Assembly (NCBI RefSeq): GCF_964199755.1
Contig: NC_133897.1
Coordinates: 137,894,125 to 137,958,124, forward strand
Reading direction: 5' to 3'
Length of the DNA: 64,000 nt
From: Larus michahellis
Taxonomy: Eukaryota; Chordata; Aves; Charadriiformes; Laridae
Below are positions 38,077 through 49,200 of the stretch, piece by piece. The stretch's first letter is position 1. Each line of letters starts with the position of its first letter. The notes under the pieces were generated by a model. The model had not been told where the DNA came from. It was given only the letters and a program-made list of their open reading frames with translations, and did not search any database. Position numbers and translations under genes: made by a program.

Positions 38077-41000
38077 AGGTCTGGAGAGGACATCTGACCA
38101 TGACTGTTGTACTGGCAAGAGAACTACTGCACTAGTCCACTTACCTGCATGACTTCCCTCTGCGCTTGCAAGCAATAGCAAACAATAGCATCTGCCCAGT
38201 TTCCACCACCTGGCTGTTGGGCATGTAGATCCCCCTGCAAGGAACGCCACAGCCACACAAGGAGATAATATAATGCTCAAAAAAATAACACTTTAATATT
38301 CAATGCAATTCAGGCAAAGTCAAACAGTTGTTTCATATTTGTGCCCAACAATATTTTGGTGAGCAGTGAGATGGAGCTACGCTCTAATACTGCAGAAATG
38401 GAGAAGTCAGAAGTACATACAAGTTAATGAGACCATAAAACATGTAAGCTTTTTTGTTTGTTTGTTTTCTATAGCTTTTCTCTGAATTTCTTATTTTTTT
38501 GGTCCTGAGCAGCTGGGAATATTAGCCCTCCAGAAACAAGTTTTGCAGGAAAACCTAATTACATACACTGTATTTCAACCCTAAGCACATTTTACAGCCT
38601 ACTTTGAAAACAAAGCTACTAGTTATGGTGCTATAATGTTATTACCAATGTTATAATAGGGATTTTGTGTCTGACCTGACTCCTATCTCACCACTCTATC
38701 AGATTGGTTGGCTTTTTGCAAAGTCTGATTAAGCATTAACTCAAAACATAAATCCTAAGGAATTTTCCCAGTCACTTTGACATTTTCTAGTTTGCTGCCA
38801 TGCATAAAACCCCCATTCTACAAAATCCTATGCTGTCACTTCTGTGAATGAATGCAAAACACTCTTGGAGCCATGGTAAATACAGACTTTTACATGGAGA
38901 CACTTAATTTATTCCAGCTGCATAATTCCTCATCTATTGCTATGTCCTTTATGTTCCTAATCAAACCACCTGTTGTTTCAGATAAATGACTAAAACTAAT
39001 ATCTGTCTGTTTTAAGTTTAGGATCCAGAGAGGACGTAATAACAAGACGGTCATTCAATCTGTATTCTCCAAACAGATAACTGAATTCAATATCCAAATG
39101 AAAGACAAATGTTCAGTTGGACAGAGAAGCAGCTGAAGCAGCTTGGTAGACTGCATTCCTAGTGGGAAGAAAGTCCTCTGACTTTAAAATCTAAGCTGTT
39201 CTCACAGTTAGGAACACACCCTTAGGAAACAGCAAACAGATTCTCCCAAATATGGGGAACTGCACACACTTTCCAAATAAGGAATTCTCCATGGAGTCTT
39301 AAACAAAGGAAATCATCTTCTTTTCCTACTGTTAGTCAAATGAATAATTTTTCCCCTATATAAGACTTAAGTATGCTTTCCTAGATGAACACATTTACTT
39401 CAGCATTTTGAAGTTCCTATGCTTTCAGTTTTGATTTTGCAGAAGGATAGAGAAATGATGTCTCAAGTTCCAGTAGGCAGACTTGTTTCTCTAGCTTCTT
39501 TATATTCTCTGCTCCAACTGATTTGTGAGAGCCTGTCTGTCTGCAGAGACAAAATGAAAAGCTTTTTTTTTTTAAAAAAAAGATACTATCTTTCTGAAAT
39601 CTGTAGAGAGTATGCTCGTATGACAAATATTTGTTACTGCTCCCAGAACAAAGGGAGCAAACCCAGATGTGTATAACTTGTTTAGGAAAGAAAAAAAAAA
39701 GCCTTAACAATTGTCTAATCTGCCTTTTCTCTATTAGCCTTTTGCTGAGTAACAGGCTTTAGGAATCTCTTACAATCAAGGTCGAAGATTGCTACACTCG
39801 CATGGATTTAAAAAAAACGCCTTTGAGCCTGTAGCTGACATGCCTTTGCTTTCCAGTTCCAGCAGAGCCACCTCTGTCACTATGTTACTTGCAACACCAG
39901 CTCATGAGCTCCTGGACAGAACCGACAATGTCATTTATGCGCAAATCTACAGTTCCTGTCTGGAATTCGGACTTTTCTCCTATACTAGTGCTTTGTGTCA
40001 AGTTCTTACTTGCAACTTCCAAAGAGCTGTTTTAGCCCACAGGCAGACCTCTCAATTACCGTTGCAAGATCTCCCAATAAAATCAGGACCTAATTATTAG
40101 TGATTTTTTTCCCTCCGAGAAATTGGTAAGCAATCAGGTTTAGTGGGGGCATGGCCTCTGACCAGCCTACACCCAAAACATCTTCCCTATACCTTTGTGG
40201 GCAGCAGTGGCTGCTAGCTGCTCCAGCCACCTCAGCCCCTGGAAGGCCTCCTAGTGATGCTCCCCCAGTGCTGGCTTCAAGAACAAATACAGTGTTAGAC
40301 CCTATAAAGAGGGCAGCACAGCTGGAATTTCCATGTGTACCATCTGACGCTCACTTTCCATCTCTAAGCTGAGGGTTAGGTCTTAGTTCAGAACAACGGT
40401 TTTTCTGCTCCAGCAGAGATTGGAGTTCCTCAGACCTTTTTTTTGCTGGTAACAACAGCACAATTAACAAACACTGTGAAAGGAATACTGGGAGGAGTGA
40501 AACATTCTTTTGGCTTTAAGAAAAGAATGCCCTCCTTCCATAAAGTTTCCTCTTCTACTTGGAGAGAGGGAAAAGGTGGGGAGGAGTAAGAGAGAAGATT
40601 CACACATCTCCTGTTTCACTTCTCTACGACACAATGCAGGGAGTTCCGTTCCACATCTGGCCTTGAATTGAGCACTGGACAACCCCCACCCTGGCCACTG
40701 CTGCTCAGTTACACTCTCTCTGTCACTCTCCCTGTCAGCTGTGTTCATCCCTGGGAAGGCTCTCTCTCTTGCCAGGCATGTTCTTGCCTCTTTCTCCCAC
40801 CCACCCACCCGAGTTTCCCTGGCAGCTGTGTCTCAGGCTTGCTCCAGCCCTTAGGATGTCTCCACCTACCACTTCCTGCTATGAAAACCCTTTAGATTTA
40901 TACCACATCTGCTAACTTGGATAACAAGACACCAAATGCCGAGCTGTATCACCTCTCAAAGGCACAGATGGGGGAAGGGATGCAGAAGTGACTTAATGTA

Positions 41001-41866
41001 CCTTGGCAGCTCTTTTTATGCTTGGATTCTAGGGGATCCACACACATCAAGAACTGAATCTCTTTTAGTAGCCCTTGAATTCCTTCAATTTATTCCAGCA
41101 GCCCCTATAACATATAAGAGTCACCACAGTGAACACTCCCTGTACAGCAGCTACTGTGTGGGAGTATTTATGACTGTCCCACACAGCTCTCAAAATATGA
41201 CAATTCTCCTATTACAGTGATTCTTCAGTTGCAGTAACCTGGCCTTGATGTGATCCTCAGCAATTTTTAGGGCACTTATGCTATTTCCTTGGGCATAACG
41301 AGTACAAATATGCAGCTCTAGTCTAGCCAGGTGTGCAAGGCTGCAAAGGCTTTTAAGACAGAGAAAAGTTGGGAGAAAGGGCAGGAAGATGTGAGCTGTC
41401 ATAGCTCTGCGGAGACTAGGAAAGGAGCTGCAAAGGGCCTCCTAATCCTTTGGGAGGAGATGTTCCACAGGAAGCTCAGCAAGAGAGAGGAGTGTGCTTG
41501 AGACTCCCTCTTAACATCTTCTTTGTGGAAAAGGGAGTGATTTAGTTCAATGCATCATTATTTAGGAGGTGGCTTGTTGTTTGTTCCATTCCAAGTTATT
41601 AAAAATGGAAACACAAAAAAATGAAATCAATTTTCCAGAATCTCACTCCACCAGCGACTGAAAAGAAACATTTTTACATTTTATTTCTAGCAGCTATGTC
41701 ATTCAGTGCTGTGAAACTGTAATGTTTGGGCTGTAAATGCTTCAGGGAACTTGAAAGAAAACAATTTCCACTGGATCTTAAATCAGAGAAACATCTCTAT
41801 TATGAATTTCTCACACTGTACAAGAACAAGCTTTGATGCTTTTAAATTTAGCTCTTTTTTATTTAC

Positions 41867-41949
41867 CTCATAACATTACAGCAGGAAAGGGTTCATAAAT
41901 TTTGAGTATTATACCCCAAATAATGTCAAAACAACGAATGTCAAGATTC
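41867..41949 (-). ncRNA. Candidate third exon of minus-strand CpG-island transcript
   Basis: On the minus strand a strong acceptor (ACAGTTTTTCTCTTTAG) begins an 83-base segment at 41949. It ends at 41867 with donor TGAG|GTAAAT. Just upstream the minus strand carries a long pyrimidine-rich repeat (41997-42040 reversed), which fits an acceptor region. Read in the phase left by the exon at 43622-43559, it meets a stop after two codons. If the exons are joined they look non-coding or end a short frame here. Supported by splice motifs only. Confidence 0.35.
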
Positions 41950-41996
41950 CTAAAGAGAAAAACTGTAGTTTTATGACAGTAGGCAGCAGGGACAGA

Positions 41997-42040
41997 AGAG
42001 AGAGAGAGACAAAGAGAGACAAAGAGAGACAAAGAGAGAA
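41997..42040. repeat. Tandem repeat, 10-base unit (AAAGAGAGAC)
   Basis: A GA dinucleotide run leads into about three and a half copies of AAAGAGAGAC. Confidence 0.95.
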
Positions 42041-43189
42041 GGTCACTTGTTATAAGCTGAACATTACACAGCAGCAAATATATGACTATACTTCTAATAG
42101 TGTAACTCTCAGAAATGTATGCTATGAATCCTTTTGAACCCCTCAAGACTCATGTGTGGAATGCAATATGTGTCGCAGGCCCAAAACAAAGAACATGTAC
42201 AAATATTTCAAGGACTTAATTTAAAGTACTATAGGATTCCTGCATGTAGTGTGAATTATTCTGACTGCAATTTCAAGGCTCTTTATGCCTGAGGTGCATA
42301 AAGGCAAGTTTCCTATATCCCCAGAATATAGGAATATAGCTGTGAAATAAGTGATGTCCATCAAAATAAAGGGCATGATAAATTAGGTCTTTCTCTCCTT
42401 ACTTTTACTGGCTTCCTTATGTTAGGAAAACCTCAGTGCTGACCAAAAGCAAGTTTGATGGTGTTTTGGTTTTGTTTTTTTTTTCCCCCCACAAGAGACC
42501 AATGATTATAACATTTCCTATCCAACCCACATTTCTATCTCGTGTTTCCCAGAGACTATTAGAGTCCCCACCACACCGGCCTAATTGTCATGATAATAAA
42601 ACTATGCCCTGTTCAGTTTCTGAAAGACAAAAGAGGATCCAAATCCAGGAAAGGGTTCGTGGCTGTGAATCACTTAAGGAGACTTCCTCCAGTCCAGAGT
42701 TAGTTAAGTAAGATCCTGAGCCTCAAAGATTTAGATGTCTAACTTGTATTTAAGGGCACCTAATTACCTTTAAGAATATGAGCCTAAGTCCCTTGGGGTT
42801 AACTTGTGGCTCTCTCCTTAGCATTTCCTACAGCTATTTCAGAGAGATCCCTATTCAGTTTTCCGATGCCAGGCACTTCAGGAGGGAATAGGTCTCTTAC
42901 TTCAAACCTGTGGATGCTATTAGGTATCAGAGCAGTTAAAAGCTAAGGTGCTTCAAAGGAACTGCTGGCACCTTTTAAATCCCCATCGTGAATTGAGCTT
43001 CTCGTTCCCACTAACTTCACTTTGCACACACCTGAAACCCACCTACTGTCCCTTCTTCTTATGCTTCCCATCATCCGTATGCCTAAATACAACTTCTTCC
43101 ACGAGCCCTACATAACCTGCTGCCTTCCTCTAAAAAGCAGCAGGCTTTTTCTTTCCTCTCCTGCTTTGCAACATCCTTGCTTTGGAATC

Positions 43190-43270
43190 CATCCAGTAAG
43201 CTCCTTAAGCACATGGAGTCACAAGTGCTTAGCACAGACGGGTATTACATAAATAATAATAATAATATAA
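43190..43270 (+). mobile_element. L2/CR1-like ancient LINE tail with (AAT)n end
   Basis: The wording 'cagtaagctccttaagcac', 'agtgcttagcacagac', 'gggtattacataaataataa' follows the order of the L2-type LINE 3' end (AAGCTCCTTGAGG, TGCTTAGCACAG, then AATAATAAT). The microsatellite at 43250-43268 would be the tail. The element may extend left into the pyrimidine-rich sequence from about 43020. Assigned by eye, strongly diverged. Confidence 0.45.
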
Positions 43271-43558
43271 TTAATAGCCCATAAATGGAACCTTAAGGGG
43301 CTTCTAATCTTAACACATGCTTGGAAAGCAACTTTCCGAAACTATTTAATTTGGGTGAGAGTTCTTAGCAGCAACATAATAAGCAAAATATCAAACAAGT
43401 TCGTACAATTACATAGCCAAGTGGGCTCCAGCACAAGGCAATATGTGTATATAGTTCGGCTGTGGCAGAGCTTTGCCCATCCCCGGATTCCTGAAGTTGA
43501 TTTTTAAACAAAGTTTGCAGGGAACGTGTAGGATGTGTTACTCTTCTGCACTACTCAC

Positions 43559-43622
43559 TTGAAACTGGGTGCCAGGCTGGAGGAGTGAATCATTTTGGAA
43601 GCAGTGGATTTCTTTAAGTTTC
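43559..43622 (-). ncRNA. Candidate second exon of minus-strand CpG-island transcript
   Basis: Minus-strand acceptor TGTCATTTCTTATTTCAG|G and donor TTTCAA|GTGAGT bound a 64-base segment; both sites are near consensus. It is open in one frame (KLKEIHCFQNDSLLQPGTQFQ, one leading base). That frame continues the 44722-start frame of the upstream exon, not the ATG at 44573, which would hit a stop at the third codon here. No protein family was recognised. The splice sites are the best evidence for transcription leftward from the CpG island. Confidence 0.45.
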
Positions 43623-44423
43623 CTGAAATAAGAAATGACATAATGTATGCAGTTACGCACACGCTAGCAGTACACTGTTGATGCCTATATTTAATGGTCT
43701 TGATTTTTTAAAGTTAAATGATGTCATATGTAATTTCAACAACACTGGTGTTTGTAAGAACATTTTGTTCTCCATTTTCATGCAAGGTTTCAGTACCAAA
43801 ATTGCGAGCAAAATAAGCAGGGTTGAGATACCACTGCTGCTCGAGTTTCTGGTCTTACTTGTGACTGAAATGTTGCTTATGTATAAAAAAATAGAAATAT
43901 CCTTGAATAATGATTTTTGCTTCAGATCAATTTGACTGTAACGTCATCCTCCCACTGCTCATCAGAGGGACATTTGAAAAGATACTAATCACCAAGTTTT
44001 CCATGAAATACACATATTTTAGTAAAAATATGAATGGTTTAGACTGCAGTATTGTTCTGTGCTTGGAAAAGACTGTCCTGGAAAGCAGCATTCCCAAAAG
44101 TGGCTAAGACAAAGGCCACAGACCCTCTCCCTGATGCGGCACATGCTTATGTGTTGGCTGACATTTTACATTTCTGGTGCCTGACTCCACAGCAGGTCCT
44201 GGGAAGCCACCAACATGTTTTCCATGTGGACATGGAAATCTCCTGGGGAAAACCTACCTCCCCTTGGAAAAAGCAAGTCTATCTGGAGATGGGGAAAACT
44301 GCTGGGTTGGAAATTGGGGCGCAGCCCTCAGGCCTGCGCCCTCCCAGAGCTTCCGTGTGGGCTAACGGCGGATCCTCTGGGCTGAAAAACAAAGATTTGC
44401 CCCTATCGTGTCTTTTCCCTCAC

Positions 44424-44722
44424 GTTTTCCCTCCTGGCTCCTCTGAGAGGCCACCGGGGCGGGGGGGGAAGGGGAGGATGACAGGGTCGGGTCGACCCGC
44501 CGTCGTTCCCGCCCTCTCCCGCCCAGCAGCGGGAAAGAGGGCGCCGAGCCGACTTAACGGCCGCTGCCGCCATGGAAACGCGAGTCCCCTCAGCGGATTC
44601 CCGCCCCCGGCCCCGCCGCGCCCGCCGTCCCCCGCCTCCCCGTCCCGTACCGCTGAGGGGCTGAGAGAAACTCGGGAGAAGCCAACCCAAAACGCAGCGT
44701 CATGGGGTTTCTTTCGCGCCAC
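44424..44722 (-). ncRNA. Candidate first exon of minus-strand transcript from CpG island
   Basis: The exon end is set by the minus-strand donor GGGAAAAC|GTGAGG at 44423-44422. The start is arbitrary. Two overlapping frames are open. One starts at ATGGCGGCAGCG (44573) and runs 50 codons (MAAAAVKSARRPL...) exactly to the donor in phase 0. The other starts at 44722 and is 100 codons long, rich in Gly, Arg and Pro, in phase 2. Only the second stays open into the exon at 43622. GC-rich first exons often contain long chance frames, so coding is not established and no family was recognised. Confidence 0.4.
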
Positions 44723-44848
44723 GCAGTGCTGTTTTGCGGGGCAAACAAAATAAAAATCATCGTCCGAATTTAGTCAGCGCACCACTTGCTGTATTATTTT
44801 TAATAACCAAGCGGCGGCGGGCGGAGTTGGTGGGGTGTTTTTTCTGGC

Positions 44849-45182
44849 TTGAAAGAGGAGGAATTGTACTTAAGGGGGGCCGGGGGGAGAGATGAGGCGC
44901 TAAGGGGAGGCGGCGCTGAGGGAATGGCGGGCGGAGTGGCGGGGGCTGGAAGGGGCGGCTGTGGCGGTTGGGAAAAGAAAGAGAGGTCGGGCGGGATGTG
45001 TTTGTGGGCTGATGGTGCTGCAATTCTCCTCCTTCAGCAGCTGGAAGGACCGGAGTTGGGGTGTGCAGCCGGCGGGGAGGGAGCTGGCGTGGATGGGAAG
45101 GCAGAGGGAGAAGCCAGAGGGAAAGACGGGGTTCCTGAGCGAGGCAAAGAGAAAGAAACACCCTGGCTTGAAGGGGAGGAAC
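44849..45182 (+). ncRNA. Candidate first exon of plus-strand transcript from CpG island
   Basis: G-rich sequence on the plus side of the island, ending at donor GGAAC|GTAAGG (GT at 45183-45184). A 223-codon frame (44849-45520) runs through the donor without similarity to any family I know. It is Gly/Glu/Lys-rich and most likely a chance frame in GC-rich DNA. The start is nominal. The partner acceptor proposed is at 45925-45926. Confidence 0.3.
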
Positions 45183-45926
45183 GTAAGGTTTGCCCGGAAG
45201 AGCAAAGGCAGCAAATCTGCTCCTCATCAGCTGCCATTCCCCTCCCAAAGGTGGAGGAGGGCCCATTGCCCCGCAGGGTGCTGACTGACCAGGCAGCCGA
45301 GGTGGCCCCAGGGCCGGCTACTGCTGGAGCGCAGCCTTGGTCAGTCTCTCCTCATCCTTTCTGCTGCCCTCTGCTAATCTTGTCCAAAACCAGGGCAAGG
45401 AAGCAGAATGGTGGAGGGGTTGGTGACTGGTGCAGAGCTGAGGGGAATAGGGTAGACCAGCTGGGCTGGAAATGTGGAGCTGCACCCGCGGTTTGCTATT
45501 CCTCTGCTGTCAACAAATAACAGTGAGAAACCGTCACATCCCTGTGCCGCTCGTCTGTTTAAAAGATGGCAATTTGCCACTGATAGAGGTTAATCCTCCA
45601 GCTCAAACGGCAGAAGGGCATGTTGTGGAGGGACAGAGTTCATCAATCCTCCTAATGATCGTGCAGTAACAGATGATTTCAGATGGTGGGCTGCGTGTCC
45701 TTTCTTTGCTCTAAATACAACCTGCAAAATTATGCTGCAGGACTCGTTCTTAAAATTTATCCTCCCCCTGCATATATTCATCATGTTGCAGGTTTCAATG
45801 GCATGATGGTGTGGTTTTTTTCCACAGGATGCCTCTCTTCCTCAGTGCGTGAGGTGGATGGTGCTGAGGGCATGAGTTGTAGCTGGGCACTGAAGGGGGA
45901 TGTTACCCATCTGTCTCCCGTTTCAG

Positions 45927-46205
45927 TTTTGCGGAAACTGGAACACGTCTAGTGAGCAGCGTGGCAGAAGTCCAAGGGAGATGGAATGGTCCCAGGAGCA
46001 AGGTGGTTAAACGTCACGTAGCAGAACTGCAGTCTCTCTTTGCCTGCGTGATGGAGCTGCTACACAATGCTGGGCAGCAGCTTGAACTCCAGCATGCTGG
46101 CCACTGCAGGTATGTGCTCCATTGCTCGGGTGTCCAGCCTGGGCTGTCACAGCTACAGCTGACATCATCAGACTTCTACTCCCAATAAAGAAAGTGCCAA
46201 AAAAT
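45927..46205 (+). ncRNA. Candidate terminal exon of plus-strand transcript (possibly coding)
   Basis: Acceptor CTGTCTCCCGTTTCAG opens at 45927. One frame is open from there to TAA at 46186-46188 (about 86 codons). It includes a helix-like stretch KVVKRHVAELQSLFACVMEL. The stop codon lies inside AATAAA (46184-46189), which could serve as poly(A) signal. Alternatively, CTGCAG|GTATGT at 46109/46110 is a strong donor, making 45927-46109 an internal exon of 183 bases open throughout. No family was recognised. There is no ATG early in the frame, so coding would need an upstream exon ending in phase 2. Confidence 0.35.
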
Positions 46206-49200
46206 TGCTAAATACTCTGAAGCAGTAAGCAAAACAGAAGTTGGAGGTGTCTCAGACTGAGAATACAAAGCAGTGTGTCCCTTGTTCATATTCTTTACCA
46301 GCGTTAAGCTTTAGTTAAATTAAAAATTTCTGTGATATTAAAGCTAGATTCTGTTTCCCCACATCACATCTGCCAGTGTGCTGTTCCATGCTTCTGTGCA
46401 GCAGCTACCAGCTCCCCAAATGCACTAATGCAACCCTTTGTGAGCCTGCAGTGCAGATGATTTAGAGGCCAATCTCATAAATGATTGCATCAGTGCTACT
46501 ATGGAGGCAGAGAACTGTGCTGCGGGAGCGGGACTGGGCAGGTGGAGATGGGGGCTGAGAGAAAGGAAACGTCTTCAACTGCTTTTGCTGTGGGAAGAAA
46601 GTTTTCCTATAACTGTGCCCCGAGTCTCTCATCACTTGAGTAGTAATGATGGTGTGAAAACTTGCCACTTAACTCCAAAAGGCGTTTAACAACATATACG
46701 TTAATATGTTGGTGAGTTACTGTGCCATCTGAGCCCCTGAGCAACATCAATGAATAATTCTCTGTGCAGAGCAGAGTTAGGACAACATTGGGCATATAAG
46801 GACATACAAGCACAGGCAGAACAGAGGAGAAATCAAATTATTGACCAGGCGCTCACCAAGTGGTCACTGGCTCTTCTGCTCACCAAATGATGCCAGAATC
46901 CCACAGGAAAAAACCCACCTTAGAACATCACATGTAATTAAAGACTGCATCCTCGCACAATTGTGCAGGGGCCTAAGCGAAGGGCACAGCTCTTAACCCA
47001 TGATTTGACTAAAATACTAATTTCCATTGAGATAGTCTGTTCATTCCAAAATACCTCTCTTCCCATTTAGATCTGATCAGGATGGCTGTTTCTCCATTTT
47101 AACCTGCCTGTGACATCTGGGAAGGTTCTGCAGACTGTGAGCAGTATCCCAGTGCCCGAGGAGCAGTGATGACCTGGTAGACACCTCCCAAGTCCTGCCT
47201 GCTGCTGGGGCAGCCCAGCCTGGTGTAGCTCTTGAGCCGGACAGGGGCTGCTGCATTAATTTCCTCCCCCTGAAAGCAGCCTGTGTGCTGAGCTGCGCGG
47301 GTGGAGGCAGGCAGCCTGCGTTCCCCAGGGAAAAGCAGGCTCCAGGATACAATATTGATTTGCCAGGGGAGAGTTTTGCCTGAGGGCAGAGAGAGAACAG
47401 GGCAGCTGGGCGCTGCGAGAGGATGGCTTGCCCCACCAGAGATCAATACGCTTCGCTTCGGCAGACCAGAGAGCAGGCGCTAACAAAGCCAGAAGTTAGA
47501 AGGGCAGAAGTTTCCTTTGTTCTGTTTGTCTTATGGAAAAAAGAGATAAGGAAATAGGTTTAAGGATTCTGGATATAGACGAGGGAATAACCTCTTTATT
47601 TACAGAGTAGCACAGCCCATCCAGCAGCAACAGTTTTTTTAAAGACTGTTTTAAGGTTGTCTATAGCTTAGGAAACGGTGACTGGTAAGGGTGGGGAATC
47701 TAGAAGGTTTAGTGCATGTTTGCTGGGTTACTTTTGGTTTGAAATAAGGGCAGCTTCAGGGACAAGTGGCCAAGTTCCCAAGCTAGTATTTTGTGGTTTT
47801 ACAATCACACTTTCAAAAATGTTTTCTCCTTCCTGTTGCTGCGCGGAAGATCCACCAAAATAGCCCCGAAGATTGCCAGCACACCAGGCAAAAGAAAAAA
47901 ATATTGCTAATAGCATCTGGTTTGCAGTTTGTGTGACATACAACACCAGGAGACAAATAGGTTTGCAATGCAAGTGTTTTTTCCTATTGTTTTTAATTTG
48001 ACAGTGACTCTTTAAGAACATAACATTGCCTCCAGAGTTTATTTTACATTTCCCAGTAAATAAGAGTTAGGCTGCCAGGCGTGGTTACTTTGGGGTTTTT
48101 TTAGTTGTTCCTAAAATCATGGTCTAAAAACTCCTAAAATGCAGATTGTGCTGTTGCATGTTTTTGGAAGGACTTGTTCATTGCGTCCCCACAGCACTCC
48201 ATACTCTGCTTTACTGTTGCACATTTGCCTGTAGGTCTGTATTTGAAGAAATAGTATTTCATAACTTTGTTCTCTTTAATAAGAAAATATGAAAAGCGCT
48301 TTCCCTTTTTCTGGAATAACAAAAATAAGGAGCTAAACAGGGCACAGGTGGTCACTGATATGTGACTGTTTGTGCTGATAGTGTGCCTCTTGGGATGGCT
48401 GTCATCCCTGCAGCCAGTACTCTTCAGGCAATGCCCAGGCACAAGCCAGAAACCATTCCCAGTAGGCAGTGTGGGGACTTGTTTTAGGAGGGAAGGAGAA
48501 TGCTGCCACATGGACACAAGCTGGGCAGTGCCACTGGCCCGTAGAGTCAGAGGACAGGCACTGGACCTGTTTGGGTTGCTAATACACATGTAACTGAAAT
48601 ATATAAAGGAGGCAGTTCCCTGTTTTCACTTGGGAAGCTGAGGAGCAAATGGTAAGGTGAAGCAGTCAGGGCAAGCAATTGGAGATCTTGGGATACAAAT
48701 CTTTTTTATTAACTTTCAGGGCCATAGATTCACAGTCTTGCTGTTTCAGCTTTTGATAATCAGGTAACTAGTATGAAGCACTGCCGCAAATCTCAGCTTC
48801 ATTACGTACTTGCGTGTCCTACACCTTTCCTGTGTAATGGTCCTGGTCCTACACAGAATCTGTTAGGAGGATCTCAAGCCAGTGGAACATGTAGGATGCA
48901 TGTATCTGCTTGCTTGGTTTCTTTATTGAATGTATATAGTGATTTTAAGAAGTAACAAAATACAGATTTTTATCACGTTTCAGCTGCACCAGATATATCT
49001 GAGTAGTTTTTGTCAGAAAAATGTGTGTTTCCTCTAGGATATAACTCCAAAGTAAAGGGAGAAGGAAGCTGGATAAAATTTGTATTTTCTTCTCCTAGTA
49101 GAAGTCTGTAACCTCTGGCAGTGGGTGTTGTGTGAGCTGGGTGTGTTCACGCCTCAGACATTACTGCTAAGCCTGCGAGCGTTTGTGAGAGACCAACATC

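Larger units (their letters stand above)
17276..39418. other. AT-rich intergenic DNA
   Basis: No gene is supported. Present are a G8 run near 18946, several T and A homopolymer runs (about 21201, 24930, 25891, 27198, 27738, 31150), a compound A-tract at 31535-31565, a 31-base inverted repeat at 29876-29906 and an 18-base tandem duplication at 38041-38076. A minus-strand frame at 23046-22810 reads like a coiled-coil fragment and is discussed as a finding. Diverged unidentified repeats may lie near 28.9-29.2 kb. ZNF704, expected downstream of ZBTB10 on the opposite strand, was not recognised. Confidence 0.6.
44300..45200. promoter_or_regulatory. CpG island, likely bidirectional promoter
   Basis: This is the only strongly CpG-rich stretch in an otherwise AT-rich window. 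I count 18 CpG dinucleotides in the 120 bases 44521-44640, while neighbouring kilobases are depleted. It has several GGGCGG or CCGCCC boxes (for example near 44457, 44818 and 44932), long G-runs with quadruplex potential (44455-44480, 44872-44886) and a YY1-like CCATGGCGGC on the minus strand at 44565-44574. There is no TATA box. Unmethylated islands of this kind in birds are nearly always promoters. Splice donors leave it in both directions (44423 on minus, 45183 on plus). No known gene is attached. Confidence 0.85.

Noticed and set aside
42560..42619. Strong minus-strand acceptor CCTCTTTTGTCTTTCAG near 42617
   Set aside because: All three frames after it meet stops quickly and no donor follows, so it was kept out of the exon chain.
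42781..42840. Possible 60-base minus-strand exon ending TTAAAG|GTAATT
   Set aside because: Short open frames this size are expected by chance, and the surrounding sequence (gcacctaattacc, gagcctaagtcccttgg) looks like an old dispersed repeat.
44052..44753. 233-codon plus-strand frame across the CpG island edge
   Set aside because: No recognisable domain; Pro/Arg/Gly-rich translation typical of GC-rich DNA; it starts in ordinary AT-rich sequence.
44849..45520. 223-codon plus-strand frame as a protein gene
   Set aside because: Composition is what a G-rich CpG-island strand gives by chance, no family resemblance, and it reads through a good splice donor. Only the exon boundary was kept as a low-confidence feature.
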